A program made the position numbers and the translations under genes. 64,000 nucleotides of DNA, taken from assembly GCA_024516035.1 (NCBI GenBank), contig CM044955.1, positions 16,602,551 through 16,666,550 of the forward strand. Direction: 5' to 3'. Positions 11,337 to 22,467 of the stretch are shown here, in pieces (position 1 is the stretch's first letter; the number at the start of each line of letters is the position of its first letter). The notes under the pieces were generated by a model. That model was not told the DNA's origin. It saw only the letters and a program-made list of their open reading frames with translations, and ran no database searches. The stretch is from Bactericera cockerelli. Taxonomy: Eukaryota > Arthropoda > Insecta > Hemiptera > Triozidae.

Positions 11337-11608
11337 GCATTTATGGTTAATATTTAATGCGCTAGTCAGGCTAGCCGGGTAATCTAAGTGGTGTAACGGT
11401 CTCCGTGTTGATGCTGCTCAATTAGAATTTGTTCCCTTATGATGATTGTTGATGTTGACTGATCTCATCTCAAAAAATTCTGGATGAGGATGTGGAATAA
11501 CACTGCACCAATTGGAATCGAACCGAGAGATTTTTAATGTGCAAGCCTGCTTACCAGAGGACCACTTAAATGACAATATAAAAAGTATATTTGCACTGTT
11601 TTTGGTTG

Positions 11609-11872
11609 GTGCTTAAGAAAGAGTTCGCGTAGGAGAGAGGTACCTCGCACACATGCACACCTTAGAACTTCTTGGCGTCTGCAGCACCAACCATTGTTCC
11701 CAAACGTCTCGTGTGCTGAAAAAAGAATTCGCGTAGGAGAGAGGTACCTCGCACACATGCACACCTCAGCACTTCTTGGCGTCTGCAGCACGACCCATTG
11801 TTCGCACAGTTCTCGTGTGCTGAAGAAAGAATTCGCGTAGGAGAGAGGTAGCTGCACACATGCACATCATGG
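11609..11872. repeat. 104-bp tandem repeat, about 2.5 units
   Basis: The marker TTCGCGTAGGAGAGAGGTA occurs at 11624, 11728 and 11832, exactly 104 bp apart each time. Units also share TCTGCAGCAC and CTCGTGTGCTGAA. They are highly similar, so the array is recent. Overlapping minus-strand frames here are by-products of the repeat. Confidence 0.85.
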
Positions 11873-12309
11873 CACGTGCGATGTTTTTTCTTCAATGAAT
11901 CGCAAGGATGTAAACAAATTAAATACATAGAGTAAAGTAAATGATGTTTAATATTGCTGAGTCCATTTTGATAGAACCAGGGCTGATATGTGGGGTATTT
12001 GGCTGCACCCGTGTCATGACACGAGGCATGGCCCAATATTTATTTTTCCGAACTCTACCCAATGTGCCATTGCTGTAAATGGTTTCAGGTCTGAATTAGC
12101 GCCACCCAGGTAGGATCCAGAATGGATCATTAAGACCAGAATTCCAGTGAGGTAGCATGTGGTGTATAGTATAGTGACCATTGACCAACCTCAATATAAG
12201 GCGGTGGACTCGTGACCGGTTGGAGGTTTAAGTACCTCGAATGACAGACATTTACTAAGGCGAGCTTGCAATTGTATATCGTTGTTTTCAGCCGTTGTAT
12301 TGGTCCTAT

Positions 12310-12412
12310 TATTATCTGTTCAAAAATGAGGTTAAATTCATTGGTAGAGATTTGAACCAACGGATCCTTAAGTTATCTGGATTTACAGACTAACGCTCGA
12401 CCACCAATGCTT
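12310..12412 (-). mobile_element. SINE-B fragment
   Basis: It shares GAACCAACGGATCCTTAAG and CTGGATTTACAGACTAACGC (plus strand) with the other SINE-B copies. It is degraded at both ends. Confidence 0.5.
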
Positions 12413-12455
12413 GAAACTAATTGTAGATTCAAGCGGCTTTCTCAGAAGACATTAA

Positions 12456-12588
12456 GGGCGGAATCAATAGACGTTTTTGTAATTGGTACCTCTGTGGCGT
12501 AAGTCACGGATTGTATACTGTGTAAGATAGGGAAAAACTGATGCTTAGCAATAACTTGAGGTATAGAATTTGTCTATTAATTTCGCCA
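12456..12588. mobile_element. MITE, TAA-flanked (PIF/Harbinger-like family 1)
   Basis: The ends are inverted repeats: GGGCGGAATCAATAGACG at the left and TGTCTATTAATTTCGCC at the right. TAA flanks both sides (12453-12455 and 12589-12591). The interior (CACGGATTGTATACTGTGTA, AGATAGGGAAAAAC) matches the inverted copy at 51293-51416. A fragment lies at 22407. A 3-bp TWA duplication and GGG termini suit the PIF/Harbinger group. There is no coding capacity. Confidence 0.7.
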
Positions 12589-12634
12589 TAAGTAATCGAT
12601 GAAAATCTTCATTGATAATTTGTAAAAATATAAT

Positions 12635-12725
12635 AATAATTCCGTGTCCGTGAAATAGGCTCGGAGAGACATTACCACAGACTGGTGTGTAGGATTATAT
12701 GGACGCCCAGATCCAATTTGTAAAT
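12635..12725 (-). mobile_element. SINE-C 3' fragment
   Basis: Minus strand: GGATCTGGGCGTCCATATAA to a tail of (ATT)n. It matches the 3' part of the family at 14199 and 50153. Confidence 0.55.
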
Positions 12726-13328
12726 ACCAAAATGTATATACATCTACAAAATGTATAAATAGAGGGAAGCTGTTCCTCTGTGAGTACCATGAGACACTGA
12801 GTCACAATACAGATGGGGGACCCCCAGATCCCCTATGTGATTATTTACTGTGTTTCCTACGTCACCAAATCCATTCATAACATCTTCCTTTCATCTTAAA
12901 TACGCGATGATAAATTGATGTCGTCGACCATAAAAATCATACGGAAAATAAAATACCCTTAACATATATTCTGGTGACACATTAAAAACATATGACGCAC
13001 TTGTGCGGGACGCGTAGCGTTACATCAAGGTTATGCAACTCGTTTTACTAACTGGGGTAATGTCAAGGCTGAATCCGGTATGGAGAGCAAGGCAGCTTGC
13101 AGATGTGAAGACACCGTTTTTGATGACGGCTGGAAAGACGAAATAGATGGTTGTTGATTTCATTGGAAATGAAGCTATCGCTGCATCGGTACTGCTTCAA
13201 CGCTTAATCGCCGAGGTTATCGATATAAATGTTCTCAATTTTGACATTTTTATTGCTAAGTTGGTAAAATTATTAAATGAGAAAAAGTTCATAAATTGAA
13301 TGAGATTCGAATAAACGGATGTTACCAG
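12726..13328. other. Stretch without a recognisable gene
   Basis: AT-rich DNA. A faint SINE-B relic (GAGATTCGAATAAACGG) lies at 13302-13318, next to the following MITE. Confidence 0.35.
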
Positions 13329-13329
13329 T

Positions 13330-13497
13330 AGCCCGTTCTAGAAACACTCTCCACTCTCCAAATCTCCCTTTCAACCGTCACTCAACGCACTCTATGATTG
13401 GTTAATTTGAACGCAATAACGAATCAGAGTGCGTTGTGTGAAGGTTAAAACGGAGATACGGGGATTTTAGGAGTGGAGAGTGATTTGGAATGGGCTA
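13330..13497. mobile_element. MITE with TA-flanked inverted repeats
   Basis: The left end GCCCGTTCTAGAAACACTCT and the right end AGAGTGATTTGGAATGGGC are complementary with few mismatches. Most of the 168 bp can fold back (for example CAACGCACTCTATGATT against AATCAGAGTGCGTTG). TA lies on both sides. There is no coding capacity. Confidence 0.6.
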
Positions 13498-14198
13498 TAG
13501 ATATTGTCATATTTGTCAGGTAGACTGTAACTTTGACCTTTCGACCACCATTGCAAAATATCTCGTTCAAACACTTTTGGAAAAAGTTATGGTTAAAGCC
13601 AAAAATATTTGTCTGCCAATATTTATGAAAGTCATGTGTATACTGTTGGTGTTAAAATTTTAAAAAACAAATCAAATGCATGTAAATTCCTTAAGGTCGA
13701 ACTTAAATCAAACGGCATTCGATAAAACCACAATGGTGATTCCAATGCAAGGATTCCAATTAAACCACTTCCGCCCATTGCAACGAGAATGACAGAGTTT
13801 CCATAAATTGATGTCAATAAAACCCATGACGTTGAAACCGACACCAAAACAGTGTCCAGGAGATTGAAATTCCAATCTAAAATTTCAGTGTTGGAAATTT
13901 TCAGATAGCCACCACACCTCTTATTCAACCTGAGTACCTATACCTAATGTATGTTAGAGCTTGGGTAGGTCGTATGTTCGAACATGGCTGAAATGTTGGA
14001 AACTCGGGGACGTTAGAATTGTTAGACTGATTCATGGACCTGGAAGAGCCACGCTTTAAGGTGTTAAAAGTCCAAGTGGACAGGACTGGTGACAGAGTAA
14101 CTGTCGTGAACTTAATAATGATTTCACTACATACAGGGTGGTTCCAAGCCTCTTGCAACAGAAAATGGCACTATCGTAGCAAATCGATCGCTTCCTTT
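13498..14198. other. Stretch without a recognisable gene
   Basis: Two minus-strand open frames (13632-13928 and 13925-14158) lack any family signature. I treat them as chance. Confidence 0.35.
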
Positions 14199-14462
14199 AA
14201 TAATAATAATAATAATTCCATGTCTGTGAGATAGGGACAGATACCTAAATCACGTGGTGAGAGGATTACATGGACGCCCAGATCCAATTGTCAGGCTCCT
14301 TTCATGTCATTGATTCTATTTGTTTTAACGTCCTTACTTGAGGTAGTGATGGACAGCGGTTTTTATCCTCCGTTCGATGGGAATCGTACCACGCTACCAC
14401 ATTTAACTCACCCAGCCTGGTAGGCCGGAAAATACCAGCCTCACGTGTTTGCAGGGAACAGA
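14199..14462 (-). mobile_element. tRNA-family SINE (SINE-C) copy with central domain
   Basis: On the minus strand it runs from CACGTGAGGCTGGTATTTTC through CCAGGCTGGGTGAGTTAAAT and GATTCCCATCGAACGGAGG to GACAATTGGATCTGGGCG. It ends in an (ATT)n tail at 14199. The segment CTGGTATTTTCCGGCC..GGCTGGGTGAG is also present in the 5S-headed SINE at 4010-4199. The tRNA-like head is missing here but present in the copy at 55443. Confidence 0.7.
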
Positions 14463-15077
14463 ATTTCTTCGAAAGTCTTTTAAATATAAAGCCTATAGGG
14501 GTTGTTATTATTATCTTACGTGCTCAAATAAGCATGCAAGTAAAAGCACCTGGTTCCAGATCTACATTATTAAAATAAATAAACTACAATATCTGGAAAA
14601 TTCATCATTGTTCCTAAAAGGTCATTGAAGTTCCTATTTTCCTAAACGATTTGAGTTATATCATCCTGCCAGCTTGATGACATTACATGGCATGAGAGAC
14701 CTCGTGATTCGAACGCTCCCCGGCTCAATGGTTGAGGTTAATGGGTAGATGCTGTGTCAAGTTTCTATCGAACGGTGGATAAAACTCCCGTCTTGATATA
14801 AGCTCAGCATCAGTTGGAGGATCGTTTCAATCAAAACTTGACAACGATAAAATATTTAATCATCCTGAAGTTTTGAATTTGCTATCCAAATTGTTGATAG
14901 TTCTGTTGTTAGTGATTCTGTAGAGGATGGTCTCAACACTTGTCACCCACACAGTACATAACTCACTCGAGCCAACACAAGAATCGTGTACAGTCCTCAT
15001 TCATTCAGATCTCCATTTGAAAAGAGTTCTCTAGTTTCGCGTGGGAGACAGGCATAGGAATCTGAGACGGGTCGGAC
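14463..15077. other. Stretch without a recognisable gene
   Basis: Weak SINE-like pieces occur (for example a tRNA-like CGTGATTCGAACGCTCCC at about 14702). I could not assign them. No coding signature was seen. Confidence 0.35.
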
Positions 15078-15186
15078 AATGGGACTTATGGGTCCCATGC
15101 AGAGTAATGAGGTCTCTTCTGGAAAGGACAGAAATGGGACTTATGGGTCCCAGGCAGAGTAATGAGTCTCTTCTGGTAAGGACCAG
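15078..15186. repeat. 55-bp tandem duplication
   Basis: AATGGGACTTATGGGTCCCA and the following GCAGAGTAATGAG..TCTCTTCTGG occur twice, 55 bp apart (15078 and 15133). Each unit contains a small palindrome, GGGACTTATGGGTCCC. Confidence 0.8.
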
Positions 15187-16540
15187 GTATTCGTGATTAG
15201 GAGACCTAGGGAAAGAGCAACGGGGATTTCAACACATTCATACATGGGATTGTGTGACACGTTGACTGCCGTATATGTCATTAACTTGTATGTGTGATTA
15301 ATTTATGTTAAATTAGCGAAAATTGTTAATGTGCAAGTTCCAAAGTTTTTAAACTTTTGTACGTAACAATAATTTTTTTAATTTTCGTTAACTTGGAGAA
15401 AAAAAATTCCTTTTCTTCCAATTTCGCCTCTTGCAGGAATATTTTTTAATTGTTGATTGTCAATTAGAGATTCCTTGTGGCTAGGAAACTAGATGACAAT
15501 GAGTCCTAGTCTCATATTATGAATATATAATTTTTTACACATTGGATGTCAAACTTCTTGAATTTACCGTCAAATTTCCATTATAAATTAGGACAAATTT
15601 AGGAATGTATACAAAACAACGGATCTCAGAGCCAGCTTGCACTTTCATTACCACCAGTCCGTTGCTTGTCAACTTTGTCAGTCAGATTCAAGACCCGGCT
15701 ACACAATGAATAATGATTTAACAACCACATTAAACGTGTTAAGTCGAGAACACTCTACCATTCAAATTATTGATGAAGATGAATCTACGATTCTACGCTT
15801 CAAGAGGATTAAGTCCTATTAAGTAATACCACGGAATAAATTATTAGGACGATCCCAAAGTTTTTTTTAGACAACTAGAGTTTGAATAGGAACTTGCATC
15901 GCCCGTGGGCCCGTTTGTTGAAAGAAGACTGTCTTTGATTAGAATCCTATGTAGGTTGATGTATAGTATAATTTTTTTTTCTATTATGTTCTAAACCCTT
16001 GTGATAATCTCTGTGATTTTGTTAATTCTGTTGGATTAGATGAGCTGAGGATATTCGCCAGAGCCTTAAGAACAGATACATAGATGATGGTGTTACCAAC
16101 TTCTCTCATGCTTATTCCCAGATTTAGTTTTAGAATCCGTTTTGTGAGAAAAGCGAGAGACTCAAGGAGAAAGACGTAAAACAAGAGAATAATAAAGGGA
16201 GAAAAACAGGACAGCCTGAAGATAACATACCTAGATGATGGTGTTACAACTTTTTCCTCATGTCAATTTTCTTGGAAAAAAAATCAAACCACCGAATTCC
16301 GGGAATACGAGTTCACCACTTTAGCTTCGAGCTACTGAGGTTGGTTACAATATAAATCCAGAAGGGGAAACAAAACAGGAAAGATCTCTCTCTAATGACA
16401 GCTTGATGTGCAGTAATTAAGATTCCATCTGTTCGACCTACTTTGAGTTTTTGACGAGTGGGATAAAAGAGGGAAGACTCCCCCACCTTCTATCTCACTC
16501 TTTATTTTGAGGTACTCTTTACTAATGCGGTCAGAGGAAG
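15187..16540. other. Stretch without a recognisable gene
   Basis: AT-rich intergenic DNA with no supported feature. Confidence 0.35.
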
Positions 16541-16925
16541 AGATCAAAAACAAAAGAGCAGAGAAAGAAAATTAAATAGGGAGAGAGAGAGAGAGAGAGA
16601 GAGAAGGAAAAAGAAAAAGAGAAGAAAGAGGAAAGAGGAAGGAAAACGAAAATGAAAAGAGGGACAGAGGGAGACCTCATTTAGCAAGAGTGATAAGAAG
16701 GGGCAAGAATCTCCTCACTCTCCCACTCAATTTAGGTACTCTCTTGTAAGGTCAAAAGAGGGGTAAGAAAAAGGGATACAAAGAAAAATAAAAAGGAGAG
16801 AGGGCAAAGAGAAGGGTACACTCTCCTTCTGCGCTCGTACTGCCTTCAAAAAATGGAAGGCAGTAAGAGGAGAGAAGAAGAAAGAGAAAAAAGAAAAAGA
16901 GAGCAGAAGGAATTGAAAAGCATGA
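16541..16925. repeat. Purine-rich block with (GA)n
   Basis: The plus strand is almost wholly purine in 16541-16670 (with a perfect GA run at 16580-16602) and again in 16748-16925. Minus-strand open frames here are low-complexity by-products. Confidence 0.75.
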
Positions 16926-18110
16926 CCATGCGTCTTTCCTGGATCGGACCAAACTAATCTCCAGTTCTCCACTATCACCTTTCTCTCCTTTCTACAGTTT
17001 TTATCTTTCTCTTTTTTCCCTGTTAATCTCTGTCTTCGGTTTTTCTTTTTTCTTCTGTTGTATTACTGTTCTTCATATACCACAATGATCTTCAATCCCA
17101 CACTCGGTAACGCCAAACAATCAGCAAGTGCAACGGCCAGAAAATCACATTTCTTCTGTGATATCTTGGATTATTTCTATGCATCAACTATTGTCATACA
17201 TTGGATGGATGAAAGCTTTTCAAAAGCTTATCAATTTTTTGATTCCTCAATTTGTAGTAAATTAATTCCTTAAAGATCATATAAAACGCTCCTTCTAGCT
17301 CATTACCAGCCGTAAGGTCCCAACACTTGCCGCATTCCCTCTTTGAATTGCAATGGAAATTCCTAATACTTAGATACATATTATAAAATTATTGAAATAC
17401 TGATCCCAACCTACTGAATTCCAGGAAATGTCCCTCAAATCCTGCTACGCTAAAGCTGAAGAAATTTCTAGTGAGGTCATCATCATCATCAATTATCAAT
17501 TATTCATCATCACTATACGTATAACTTACAACTTGAAATCATTGAAAATAACAAAGATGAAGAAAACAAAAACAACAACTTGAGTCAGACTAGCAACACT
17601 TCAGCACGACACCAGAGAGCATTACAATGAAACAGTTGGAGCTGGTCCACTTACTACAAGAACAAACATACTCTTACTATCAACATGGAAATAGCTGGCG
17701 AGATTATCTAAGAGTCTTCTAACTGTACAGCTCGGATAATTATACCTCAGAGAAGAAAGCTTTGGAAGTTACGACGCGATGTGAAGATTACAGAACTTTG
17801 TAGAGAACACACTGACTACACTAGAAAGACATACATAGCTTATCTACATAGGTATACAATAGGTATTGACTACACTAGACATACATGCATAGCTTATCTA
17901 CACAGGTATGCAATAGGTATTGACTACACTAGACTTAGATACATAGCTTATCTACAGAGGTATACAATAGGTATTGACTACACTAGACATACATACATAG
18001 CTTATCTACACAGGTATGTACAATGGATATTGACTACACTAGACATACATACATATAGCTTATCTACACAGGTATACAATAGGTATTGACTACACTAGAC
18101 ATACATACAT

Positions 18111-18309
18111 ATTATTATTATATAATTCTTTATTAGATACAAAAGGACATTATGTACATATAAATAATAATTTTAACAGTGAAAAATCAAAAAAACAATA
18201 ATTATATACAATAAAATGAAAAAGAATAGAAAATATTTGAAAACATAAATGTCCTAACTAAAGGGCGGGGTTATTGCCTATGGCAATCTCTTCACCCAAC
18301 CCTTGTTAT
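18111..18309 (-). mobile_element. LINE 3' end inside the 53-bp array, copy 1
   Basis: The minus strand begins GGGTTGGGTGAAGAGATTGC with one base missing relative to the family, and ends in (TAATAAT)n. It is nearly identical to copy 2 at 18497. Confidence 0.75.
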
Positions 18310-18496
18310 ACATACATATGTATATACATAGCTTATCTACAGAGGTATACAATAGGTATTGACTACACTAGACATACATACATAGCTTATCTACACAGGT
18401 ATGTACAATGGAAAATTGACTACACTAGACATACATACATATAGCTTATCTACACAGGTATACAATAGGTATTGACTACACTAGACATACATACAT

Positions 18497-18697
18497 ATTA
18501 TTATTATATAATTCTTTATTAGATACAAAAGGACATTATGTACATATAAATAATAATTTTAACAGTGAAAAATCAAAAAAACAATAATTATATACAATAA
18601 AAAATGAAAAAGAATAGAAAATATTTGAAAACATAAATGTCCTAACTAAAGGGCGGGGTTATTGCCTATGGCAATCTCTTCCACCCAACCCTTGTAT
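18497..18697 (-). mobile_element. LINE 3' end inside the 53-bp array, copy 2
   Basis: The minus strand begins GGGTTGGGTGGAAGAGATTG and ends in (TAATAAT)n. It differs from copy 1 by only a few bases. Confidence 0.75.
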
Positions 18698-19077
18698 ACA
18701 TACATATGTATATACATAGCTTATCTACATAGGTGTACAATAGAGGTGTAGTATAGCTTAAATAGTTTTTGGTGCTAAGGATAGAGGACTATTACACGTG
18801 GTTTCTTCGGTTTGCGGTGAACTTGTACTTTGGAGGTCGTTTGTTCGATTTTCCAGCATGGAATACTTCAGTAAAGCGGAATCTTGTGATCTTGTGATGA
18901 TACACACATTATTATGATGGATTTTTCATCATGCACGATTGCAAATGGAGTAATGCCATATGTTCCTTTGCATGAATGTTTTTATTTAAGAAATTCACAA
19001 AGTTATGAAAAACACAAGGTATTTGTTTTATAATTCAGAACAAGTTATGTAGTGTGACCCGAAGACAAACGATACTC

Positions 19078-19081
<4 letters not shown>

Positions 19082-19109
<28 letters not shown>
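19082..19109 (+). repeat. Poly(A) run
   Basis: A run of about 27 A follows TCAAATT. It may be the tail of an old retroposed copy whose body I cannot recognise. Confidence 0.7.
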
Positions 19110-19202
19110 CAATTATAAAAGGCTGAATGATAATAGTAAAGCTATTGTACAACCTTGTACGAATTGATTTTTGAAAACATCGCATTAAAGGTAATATAAA
19201 AT

Positions 19203-19270
19203 TGTGACACCCCCGTCGTGATATGACCAAGCAGTTGAAAGCGACGTTATACCCTAATTAAAAAATAATA
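19203..19270 (+). mobile_element. 5S-SINE (SINE-E) 3' end fragment
   Basis: GACACCCCCGTCGTGATATG followed by ACCAAGCAGTTGAAAGCGAC and CCCTAATTAAAAAA matches the 3' end of the SINE-E copy at 4010-4199. The 5S head is absent (5' truncated). Confidence 0.65.
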
Positions 19271-20577
19271 ATGAATAGTTAATTATGAAACCAAGGGCGC
19301 GAAAGAAATTCTCTTTAATTTGCAGACATTTGAGGAAATAAGAACAGTCACAAAATAAAAATAAAATAGGAGAGCTATTTAAAATTTGGACTCCGTGCGT
19401 TTTTACCCTGAGTACACATTTTTTAAAACCAAATATCTCGAGACTCTGATCTCTTATCCCATGTTGGGACTTACCTATAAAAAAAACACTTCCTATGCGC
19501 AGTAAAATGACGAAAATAAAGTAATTTATTCAAAATTTTGTATTCTGTTCTTTTTTCTCTTGATGCCTTCATTTACAAAAAAGCATGGTCTGCAATATTA
19601 TTGGAAATCATAAAGAAATTCTCTGGAACATATTCTGCTCGTAAATGAAGCTGTTGGTTTTCTCTAGTTAGAAGAGCTATGTACAACCAGTCCAATTTTT
19701 TATCTTGTAATGACCTCATACATTACACGTACATATAGTATGTACATACATATAGTATGTAATGCATGAATCCACCTGGTAATTATCTCATTCATTACAA
19801 CCGGACAACATCCATGTACGTTATTCCGTGTGTACATACAGTTGATGACTTCCGATGGATCTCTGCTTACCTGTATTCCTGAAACAGAAGAGATAACATC
19901 TTGTTAATCATTGCGAACATTGTTAATCACATCTTGTTAACAACAAGATTGATGCGTTTTTGTAGAAGGTAAACAAAGAAGATGCTTTAAATCTGATTCC
20001 TTTACAGGTTACAATTTGACCATTTTGGAGCTATTCTGACTTTTTTGTAAGTCTGTTCTCTCTCCGTATTTTCTAATAATCACGTTAGATTAACTGACAT
20101 TGAAGCAAAATCAAAAAGACAATAGTTTTTTTTTTTTTTTTTCTTTGGAACACAAATAAACTGATCAGCAGGAGCTTAATCCACAAAGCAACAGCTAGCA
20201 AGATTGAAGCATCCACTTATGGAACCGTCTTAAGAACAGAAGGTACTGTTAAAGCAACAGAACAGACATAGTATAATCATCTACTGAAGGCACCGATTAA
20301 GATGAGAAACACAAAACAATTTACAAAATGATCAAAGCAGTTGCACCACAGTACACCGTTGCAATACGCACGATGCGTGATGCAAGCGTGAACGTACTTC
20401 GCAACACTCCAAATAATATTAGGCACGGTATAATCTTCCTTGACAAGGAGTTCAAAGAAAAGAAGACTCCCTATTATTCAGTGATGTAAGAACACTTCTT
20501 CACGCAGAAAAAAAACTAACACACCAACACAATGATCAGCGTAAACTTTAAATAAGTTAATGCTGATTTAGACTTAT
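19271..20577. other. Stretch without a recognisable gene
   Basis: It contains a T run at about 20128 and a short imperfect duplication of TACATATAGTATGTA at about 19730-19760. I see no gene. Confidence 0.35.
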
Positions 20578-20765
20578 CCAGCGTCGATGGCGCGTTGAAT
20601 GTACCGGTTCTCATGGGATCACCGAAGTTAAGCAACGACCAGCGAGCTGAAGACTTCGTGATGCTGGTAATGTAAATGTTTGGTTTGTGAGTTTCCAGCA
20701 AATAGAGGAGGAAACCCCCGTCTCAAAGTACCTGGGATAGCTACATGTTGAAGAGACGTTAAGGA
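20578..20765 (+). mobile_element. 5S-derived SINE (SINE-E) copy, diverged
   Basis: It begins GCGTCGATGGCGCGTTGAAT, then CGGTTCTCATGGGATCACCG and AAGTTAAGCAACGACCAGCG. This is the same 5S-like head as the copy at 4010-4199, including the non-5S start GCGTCGAT(G/A)CGCG. The later body is diverged (AGGAAACCCCCGTCTC). Confidence 0.65.
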
Positions 20766-20779
20766 AAAAAGCTGTCTTT

Positions 20780-21080
20780 TATCATCACCCTAACGTCCCT
20801 CATGGTCTGTGGTCTTAAATAATACCCAACAAGAATCAGGAAAGAGTAGAGTGTGAACCCCGTTGCCATTACATGTCCACTGCCTTCCATGGCTTCTGGC
20901 AGCGCGGTCCAAAGTCACGGGTACATTCCTGTCTCCTGAAAGTTCAATCACTCGTAAATCAGGTCCAGTTCTTGTGGACACGGCACTTGTAATGTCACTT
21001 ACGAGTATACTAAAGCTGCAACTGAAATTCCCATGTGATCTTGTACACTTAAGTTCATTCTACGAGCAAGTTATTATGGT
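20780..21080 (-). other. Open region of unknown origin
   Basis: A minus-strand frame runs open from about 21008 to 20790 with good amino-acid composition (for example PDLRVIELSGDRNVPVTLD). A consensus-like donor CTCGTAAGT lies at 21000-21008 on the same strand. I see no family signature. It could be an exon, an old gene fragment or transposon coding. No gene call is made. Confidence 0.25.
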
Positions 21081-21453
21081 CGTAAGTTCATTATAAGTTA
21101 GTGTCTTGTTTAAGTTTGTTCTAAACCAATATAACTTCTCCTTTCTTGAAACATAATGGCGTGATCGCTTGTATCAACTCTCAGATGGTATTTAATATGA
21201 TGCGAATTATAAGTAGAAATAGCGGGATGTAATTGACAATAGGGATAAAGTCCTAGATTGCTCATTCATAGTGAGATACACAAATATAGTACTTGCGATT
21301 TGGTATAATTAATAATTTCTCAATATATCGCTATCGCACCCCCGCCAAAAAAACAAAGACACCTGGTTCTCTGCTCCTAAAAATTCTGGACGTAAGAAAA
21401 TGCTCTTTTAAACACTTCCGAGTTCTACAATTCTACATACATAAACAGATACT

Positions 21454-21772
21454 GAGCGCGCGATTAGCTCAGTGGTTAAGCACTCGCTTGCCATGCGGAA
21501 GGTCCCGGGTTCGAACCCCCGCGCCGACAAAAATTTGTATTCTTAATTTGGTTACAATTGTTTGTAAGGGATACCTTCCGGTGCGCTCGTGTTGACCCAG
21601 CACCTAAATGGGAAGTATTGTGTCACTTCTCGCCCATCAGAGGGGAGGCATACTACGGGATGGGCAGGCTACAACACAGACCACAAGCGTCTACAGTAGC
21701 TCCTGTTTCATGGCTACGAAAAAAAAAGGCTGTGAAACACTCATCTTTTTTTTTAAAAAAAAAAAAAAAAAA
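21454..21772 (+). mobile_element. tRNA-Gly-like SINE (SINE-D) copy 1
   Basis: The head GCGCGATTAGCTCAGTGGTT has an anticodon-arm region TCGCTTGCCATGCGG and a B box GGGTTCGAACCCCC. The second half resembles tRNA-Gly(GCC). The body (GGATACCTTCCGGTGCGCTC ... GGGGAGGCATACTACGGGAT) is nearly identical to the copy at 60265. The 3' end reads CATC, then T9, then A18, so a Pol III-type T stop directly precedes the A tail. The T-arm stem has mismatches, so it is a SINE head and not a tRNA gene. Confidence 0.8.
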
Positions 21773-22406
21773 GTTAAAAATGAGAAATAACCGTCTTATA
21801 AAAGCCAAAAACTAATCTTTTGTTGTTGAAAATAATCGTATGATGTGTAAGTGCACCAAGCAATAATACTGATTTAAGATATTTGTCAACCATGATATCA
21901 ATAATAAACCACAAAAAACACTCTGTTGTTCATTAAAGCCATTGCGTGATGCGATCAGTGCACTGCGCAAATTTAATGGAATAGATTATATCTCATGACG
22001 TCCTCATATTTTACATTAAACATGCAAATATGGTATACAGAAAGCACTGAGCAATATGACTTTTTTCTAAAGCCCTATGCAAAGGTCTGTGATTAGATAG
22101 CAGAGGTAAAATTAAAATCCAAACAGCTTTTAAAGCTCATAAAAGATAAACTAATGTTGGTTTTTATCCTGAAGTTCGTGCATAATGTGGAGCATTATGC
22201 ACGGGTTTGAAAATTCTCCCTGTGTTTACGTGATCCTCATTACTCGTGTACCTGCTACTATTTCTGGAATACCTAATGGGAAAAGGCTGTTCTAGGAAAC
22301 ACGAATATTTGAAATCATATTATGAGATAATAACAATTATTATTATCCAATGCCCCGGTAACACCGCAATACGTATTAGGGTTAGTAGAGTTGGAATAAA
22401 ACTTAG

Positions 22407-22450
22407 GGCGGAATTAATAACGTTTTTGGAATACCTCTGTGGAGCTAAGT
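22407..22450. mobile_element. Fragment of MITE family 1
   Basis: TTAGGGCGGAATTAATAACG and ACCTCTGTGG match the left end of the copies at 12456 and 51293. The rest is missing. Confidence 0.5.
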
Positions 22451-22467
22451 TATATAAATATTTAGTA

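Larger units (their letters stand above)
17800..18732. repeat. 53-bp tandem array with a 386-bp higher-order repeat
   Basis: Units of about 53 bp share TTGACTACACTAGACATACA, TACATAGCTTATCTACACAG and GTATACAATAGGTA. Six or so units run to 18110. A LINE 3' end follows (18111-18309), then about three more units, then a second LINE 3' end (18497-18697) and a final partial unit. Both LINE pieces have the same left and right junctions (ACATACATACAT before, TACATACATATGTATATACA after). The whole block of units plus LINE was therefore duplicated as one 386-bp piece, rather than the LINE inserting twice. Confidence 0.85.

Noticed and set aside
11534..12036. Two overlapping minus-strand frames with repeated blocks (RYLSPTRIL)
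   Set aside because: They are translations of the 104-bp tandem repeat in two frames.
16727..16978. Hydrophobic minus-strand frames suggesting a membrane protein
   Set aside because: They come from purine-rich low-complexity DNA (Phe/Leu/Ser from CTT and TTC codons).
17781..18089. A 102-codon frame rich in Tyr, Thr and Ile repeats
   Set aside because: It is the translation of the 53-bp tandem array. The repeated reading frame breaks when the unit length varies.
21459..21530. A functional tRNA-Gly(GCC) gene
   Set aside because: The second half resembles tRNA-Gly, but the first half is unlike it, T-stem pairs are missing and the 250-bp body is duplicated at 60265. It is a SINE head.
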